From Sepiola atlantica (Eukaryota > Mollusca > Cephalopoda > Sepiida > Sepiolidae), in assembly GCA_963556195.1 (NCBI GenBank), contig OY744532.1, forward strand, positions 100,123,206 to 100,187,205: DNA of 64,000 nt, written 5' to 3'. The position numbers and the translations under genes were made by a program. A model generated the notes under the pieces. It was not told the DNA's origin. It searched no databases and saw nothing but the letters and a program-made list of their open reading frames with translations. This document shows positions 61,801 through 64,000 of the stretch, in pieces (positions within the stretch are counted from its first letter, which is position 1; every line of letters begins with the position of its first letter).

Positions 61801-64000
61801 CAAATGGGGGCAAGATGTCATAAAACATACAAAACAAACAAATCTATTATTCATTTACAATAGATATTGTGTTTCCCCATTAAATCAAACAAATGGGGGC
61901 AAGATGTCATAAAACATACAAAACAAACAAATCTATTATTCATTTACAATAGATATTGTGTTTCCCCATTAAATCAAACAAATGGGGGCAAGATGTCATA
62001 AAACATACAAAACAAACAAATCTATTATTCATTTACAATAGATATTGTGTTTCCCCATTAAATCAAACAAATGGGGGCAAGATGTCATAAAACATACAAA
62101 ACAAACAAATCTATTATTCATTTACAATAGATATTGTGTTTCCCCATTAAATCAAACAAATGGGAGTAAGATGTCATAAAACATACAAAACAAACAAATC
62201 TATTATTCATTTACAATAGATATTGTGTTTCCCCATTAAATCAAACAAATGGGGGCAAGATGTCATAAAACATACAAAACAAACAAATCTATTATTCATT
62301 TACAATAGATATTGTGTTTCCCCATTAAATCAAACAAATGGGGGCAAGATGTCATAAAACATACAAAACAAACAAATCTATTATTCATTTACAATAGATA
62401 TTGTGTTTCCCCATTAAATCAAACAAATGGGGGCAAGATGTCATAAAACCTACAAAACAAACAAATCTATTATTCATTTACAATAGATATTGTGTTTCCC
62501 CATTAAATCAAACAAATGGGAGTAAGATGTCATAAAACATACAAAACAAACAAATCTATTATTCATTTACAATAGATATTGTGTTTCCCCATTAAATCAA
62601 ACAAATGGGGGCAAGATGTCATAAAACATACAAAACAAACAAATCTATTATTCATTTACAATAGATATTGTGTTTCCCCATTAAATCAAACAAATGGGGG
62701 TAAGATGTCATAAAACAAACAAATCTATTATTCATTTACAATAGATATTGTGTTTCCCCATTAAATCAAACAAATGGGGGCAAGATGTCATAAAACATAC
62801 AAAACAAACAAATCTATTATTCATTTACAATAGATATTGTGTTTCCCCATTAAATCAAACAAATGGGGGTAAGATGTCATAAAACATACAAAACAAACAA
62901 ATCTATTATTCATTTACAATAGATATTGTGTTTCCCCATTAAATCAAACAAATGGGGGCAAGATGTCATAAAACATACAAAACAAACAAATCTATTATTC
63001 ATTTACAATAGATATTGTGTTTCCCCATTAAATCAAACAAATGGGGGTAAGATGTCATAAAACATACAAAACAAACAAATATATTATTCATTTACAATAG
63101 ATATTGTTTCCTCATTAAATAAAACAAATGGGGGTAAGATGTCATAAAACATACAAAACAAACAAATATATTATTCATTTACAATAGATATTGTTTCCTC
63201 ATTAAATAAAACAAATGGGGGTAAGATGTCATAAAACATACAAAACAAACAAATATATTATTCATTTACAATAGATATTGTTTCCTCATTAAATAAAACA
63301 AATGGGGGTAAGATGTCATAAAACATACAAAACAAACAAATCTATTATTCATTTACAATAGATATTGTGTTTCCCCATTAAATCAAACAAATGGGGGCAA
63401 GATGTCATAAAACATACAAAACAAACAAATCTATTATTCATTTACAATAGATATTGTGTTTCCCCATTAAATCAAACAAATGGGGGCAAGATGTCATAAA
63501 ACATACAAAACAAACAAATCTATTATTCATTTACAATAGATATTGTGTTTCCCCATTAAATCAAACAAATGGGGGCAAGATGTCATAAAACATACAAAAC
63601 AAACAAATCTATTATTCATTTACAATAGATATTGTGTTTCCCCATTAAATCAAACAAATGGGGGCAAGATGTCATAAAACATACAAAACAAACAAATCTA
63701 TTATTCATTTACAATAGATATTGTGTTTCCCCATTAAATCAAACAAATGGGAGTAAGATGTCATAAAACATACAAAACAAACAAATCTATTATTCATTTA
63801 CAATAGATATTGTGTTTCCCCATTAAATCAAACAAATGGGGGCAAGATGTCATAAAACATACAAAACAAACAAATCTATTATTCATTTACAATAGATATT
63901 GTGTTTCCCCATTAAATCAAACAAATGGGGGCAAGATGTCATAAAACATACAAAACAAACAAATCTATTATTCATTTACAATAGATATTGTGTTTCCCCA
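58889..64000 (+). repeat. 87/89-bp satellite array with higher-order structure, open-ended
   Basis: About 57 monomers to the window end. Type 1 (87 bp): GGGGGTAAGATGTCATAAAA ... AAATATATTATTC ... TGTTTCCTCATTAAATAAAA. Type 2 (89 bp): GGGGGCAAGATG ... AAATCTATTATTC ... TGTGTTTCCCCATTAAATCA. Type 3: as type 2 but GGGAGTAAG. In four blocks a GGGGGTAAG/AAATCT monomer (59150, 60833, 61717, 63304) is followed by four type 2 monomers and then a type 3 exactly 445 bp on. Two of these blocks are exactly 884 bp apart (10 monomers). Each type 2 monomer can form the hairpin ATCTATT/AATAGAT. One 9-10 bp deletion occurs at about 62712. Confidence 0.97.

Noticed and set aside
58889..64000. CRISPR array
   Set aside because: Regular repeats without unique spacers; the whole 87/89-bp unit repeats, and the surrounding DNA is eukaryotic.

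Overview
This window looks like repeat-dense, AT-rich animal DNA with no recognisable host gene, true tRNA or rRNA gene, or bacterial feature. The mix of a Penelope-like element (PLE), several 5'-truncated LINE families, Helitrons, hAT-type elements, tRNA- and snRNA-derived SINEs, many (TA)n arrays and a long satellite points to a metazoan. A mollusc, perhaps a cephalopod, is my best guess, but that is an inference from repeat style and not from a gene.

Layout. 1-13 kb: a foldback element, a Helitron carrying a tRNA-like sequence, U2-snRNA-like fragments, TA-array/palindrome clusters, more Helitrons, and U2-headed SINE copies. 13-21 kb: a 26-bp minisatellite, nested palindromes, a ~506-bp tandem duplication, LINE fragments, and a TIR element filled with dimeric SINE units. 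21-32 kb: a heavily nested zone. A hAT-like element sits in a SINE, a solo LTR in a SINE that itself lies in a LINE, a LINE in a LINE, and a U2-SINE in a duplicated repeat. 33-38.7 kb: LINE-C, Helitrons, a PLE 5'-end fragment with hammerhead-like sequence, a 9-bp minisatellite and a tRNA-derived SINE. 38.8-47.7 kb: a composite PLE made of an inverted 5'-truncated copy, a full 859-codon copy and a tandem partial copy. The last is split by a 1.95-kb non-autonomous hAT-type element. 48-58.4 kb: purine and pyrimidine tracts, an LTR candidate, palindromes, Helitron remnants and LINE remnants. 58.7-64 kb: an 87/89-bp satellite with higher-order structure that runs off the window.

The only intact protein-coding gene I can support is the PLE reverse transcriptase/GIY-YIG endonuclease at 42261-44840. 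Its inverted partner is open for about 733 codons and nearly identical, so the locus is young. Family labels (LINE-A to D, SINE-F, Helitron-1 to -4) are local names based on similarity between copies inside this window. They are not database assignments.
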